Shown piece after piece: positions 5,546 through 6,168 of a stretch of 6,168 bases of DNA. A model generated the notes under the pieces. That model saw only the letters and a list, made by a program, of their open reading frames with translations. It searched no databases and was not told the DNA's origin. The stretch is from Treponema sp. (lineage in GTDB: Bacteria > Spirochaetota > Spirochaetia > Treponematales > Treponemataceae): the NCBI GenBank assembly GCA_004554075.1, contig SFOB01000124.1, positions 1-6,168 of the forward strand, read 5' to 3'. Each line of letters opens with the position of its first letter. Within the stretch, counting starts at the first letter, position 1. The position numbers were made by a program, and so were the translations under genes.

Positions 5546-6168
5546 CTACAGTATCCTCCAGTACCTGTGCTTCTGAAGTAATTTCAAGAAGATTTTCGAG
5601 AATCTTTCGAACCTCTTCAAGGCTTAAGTCATAATTTAATTTGGAATCGTAGGCCAGACTAAGGGCACCAGTTTCCTCTGATACAACAAGAACAACTGCG
5701 TCGGAAACTTCGGAAAGGCCAAGGGCCGCACGGTGACGGGTACCAAAGGTCTTTTTGATTGTGTAGTTCTCTGAAGTTGGAAGGAAGCAGCCGGCCGCAA
5801 TCAGTTTACCGCCCTGAATAAAGCAGGCACCATCATGCAAAGAAGTATCTTTTCCAAAAATTGTCATAAGGAGACTGGAAGAAAGATCTGCATTAAGTCT
5901 TGTTCCAGTCTGGATGATATTTTCAAGTTGAGTATGACGCATAAAAACTGCAAGCATACCACGCTTCTGCTGAGAAAGCATTTCTGCTGCAATAAGTACT
6001 GCGTCTACATAAGTGTGTTTTGAACGTGAACCAAAAGCAAACCAGCCGTTCTGACCGATACGAATAAAAAGTTTTCGGATTTCCGGCTGGAAGATAAGGG
6101 CAAAACCAATTACAAGAGCCGGAGCAATTATATTCATGAGCCAGAGGATTGTCTGGAGTCTTAAAAGA
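5523..6168 (-). CDS. cdaA: Diadenylate cyclase CdaA (DAC domain), 5'-truncated by the window edge
   Basis: CdaA joins two ATP into cyclic di-AMP, a second messenger that controls potassium and osmolyte transport and cell-wall balance. About 214 residues are visible. The frame runs open to the right edge (LLRLQTILWLMNIIAPALVIG), so the internal ATG at 6137 is not the true start and the first one or two membrane helices are missing. The visible part starts in the last transmembrane helix, followed by FQPEIRKLF and the DAC domain. The DAC domain carries the catalytic DGA motif (codons 5834-5826, in TSLHDGACF) and the RHR motif (GTRHRAALGLSEV), plus VVSEETGALSLA. Both motifs are intact, so an active enzyme is expected. 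The C-terminal tail is a short predicted helix. It is immediately followed by, and overlaps, its likely regulator cdaR. Any promoter lies outside the window. Confidence 0.96.
   Translation of the reverse strand, partial: LLRLQTILWLMNIIAPALVIGFALIFQPEIRKLFIRIGQNGWFAFGSRSKHTYVDAVLIAAEMLSQQKRGMLAVFMRHTQLENIIQTGTRLNADLSSSLLMTIFGKDTSLHDGACFIQGGKLIAAGCFLPTSENYTIKKTFGTRHRAALGLSEVSDAVVLVVSEETGALSLAYDSKLNYDLSLEEVRKILENLLEITSEAQVLEDTVDEHKTFA
5555..5559 (-). promoter_or_regulatory. Ribosome binding site of cdaR within cdaA
   Basis: GGAGG on the minus strand is 9 nt before the ATG at 5545 and lies within the cdaA coding region. It fixes the cdaR start and so the 23-bp overlap of the two genes. Confidence 0.75.

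Noticed and set aside
5523..6137. cdaA as a complete 204-residue gene starting at 6137
   Set aside because: The frame continues without a stop to the window edge with family-like membrane-helix residues upstream of that Met, so the gene is truncated by the window and is not short.

Overview
The window looks like chromosomal DNA of a spirochaete, most likely a Treponema-type organism. It is AT-rich with A/T-ending codons. It combines a family-4 uracil-DNA glycosylase next to priA with a cdaA-cdaR-acpS-DUF2225-truA cluster, and DUF2225 proteins are known mainly from Firmicutes and spirochaetes. This assignment is inference from protein character and gene content; no rRNA is present to fix it.

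Layout. Positions 1-204 are unexplained, with a more GC-rich flavour than the rest and no frame that continues a recognisable gene. Positions 205-375 (+) encode only the C-terminal end of a family-4 uracil-DNA glycosylase. Its reading frame is closed by an in-frame TGA at 202-204, so the gene is either broken or the window starts with a chimeric or misassembled edge. A complete priA (390-2396, +) follows 14 bp later with a good ribosome binding site. From there on everything is on the minus strand: truA (3191-2391), a DUF2225 zinc-ribbon protein (4144-3269), acpS (4541-4167), cdaR (5545-4541) and the 5'-truncated cdaA (from the right edge to 5523). priA and truA converge and their stop codons abut inside one CTATAG palindrome.

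Function. The plus-strand pair concerns genome maintenance: base excision of uracil and replication restart. The minus-strand cluster reads cdaA > cdaR > acpS > DUF2225 > truA. It has a 23-bp overlap, a 1-bp overlap and a 22-bp gap among its first four genes, so these are very probably one transcript. It joins cyclic di-AMP synthesis and its membrane regulator to acyl-carrier-protein activation and tRNA pseudouridylation. The 77-bp gap before truA holds a pair of perfect hairpins (3210-3230 and 3242-3262). They belong to a dispersed palindromic repeat type and also add a possible 13-codon in-frame N-terminal extension to TruA.

I see no CRISPR array, transposase, phage gene, tRNA or rRNA. No new multi-gene system is evident: this is mostly housekeeping DNA. 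The points worth a second look are the left-edge discontinuity, the repeat at the truA start, and acpS standing where glmM follows cdaAR in Firmicutes.
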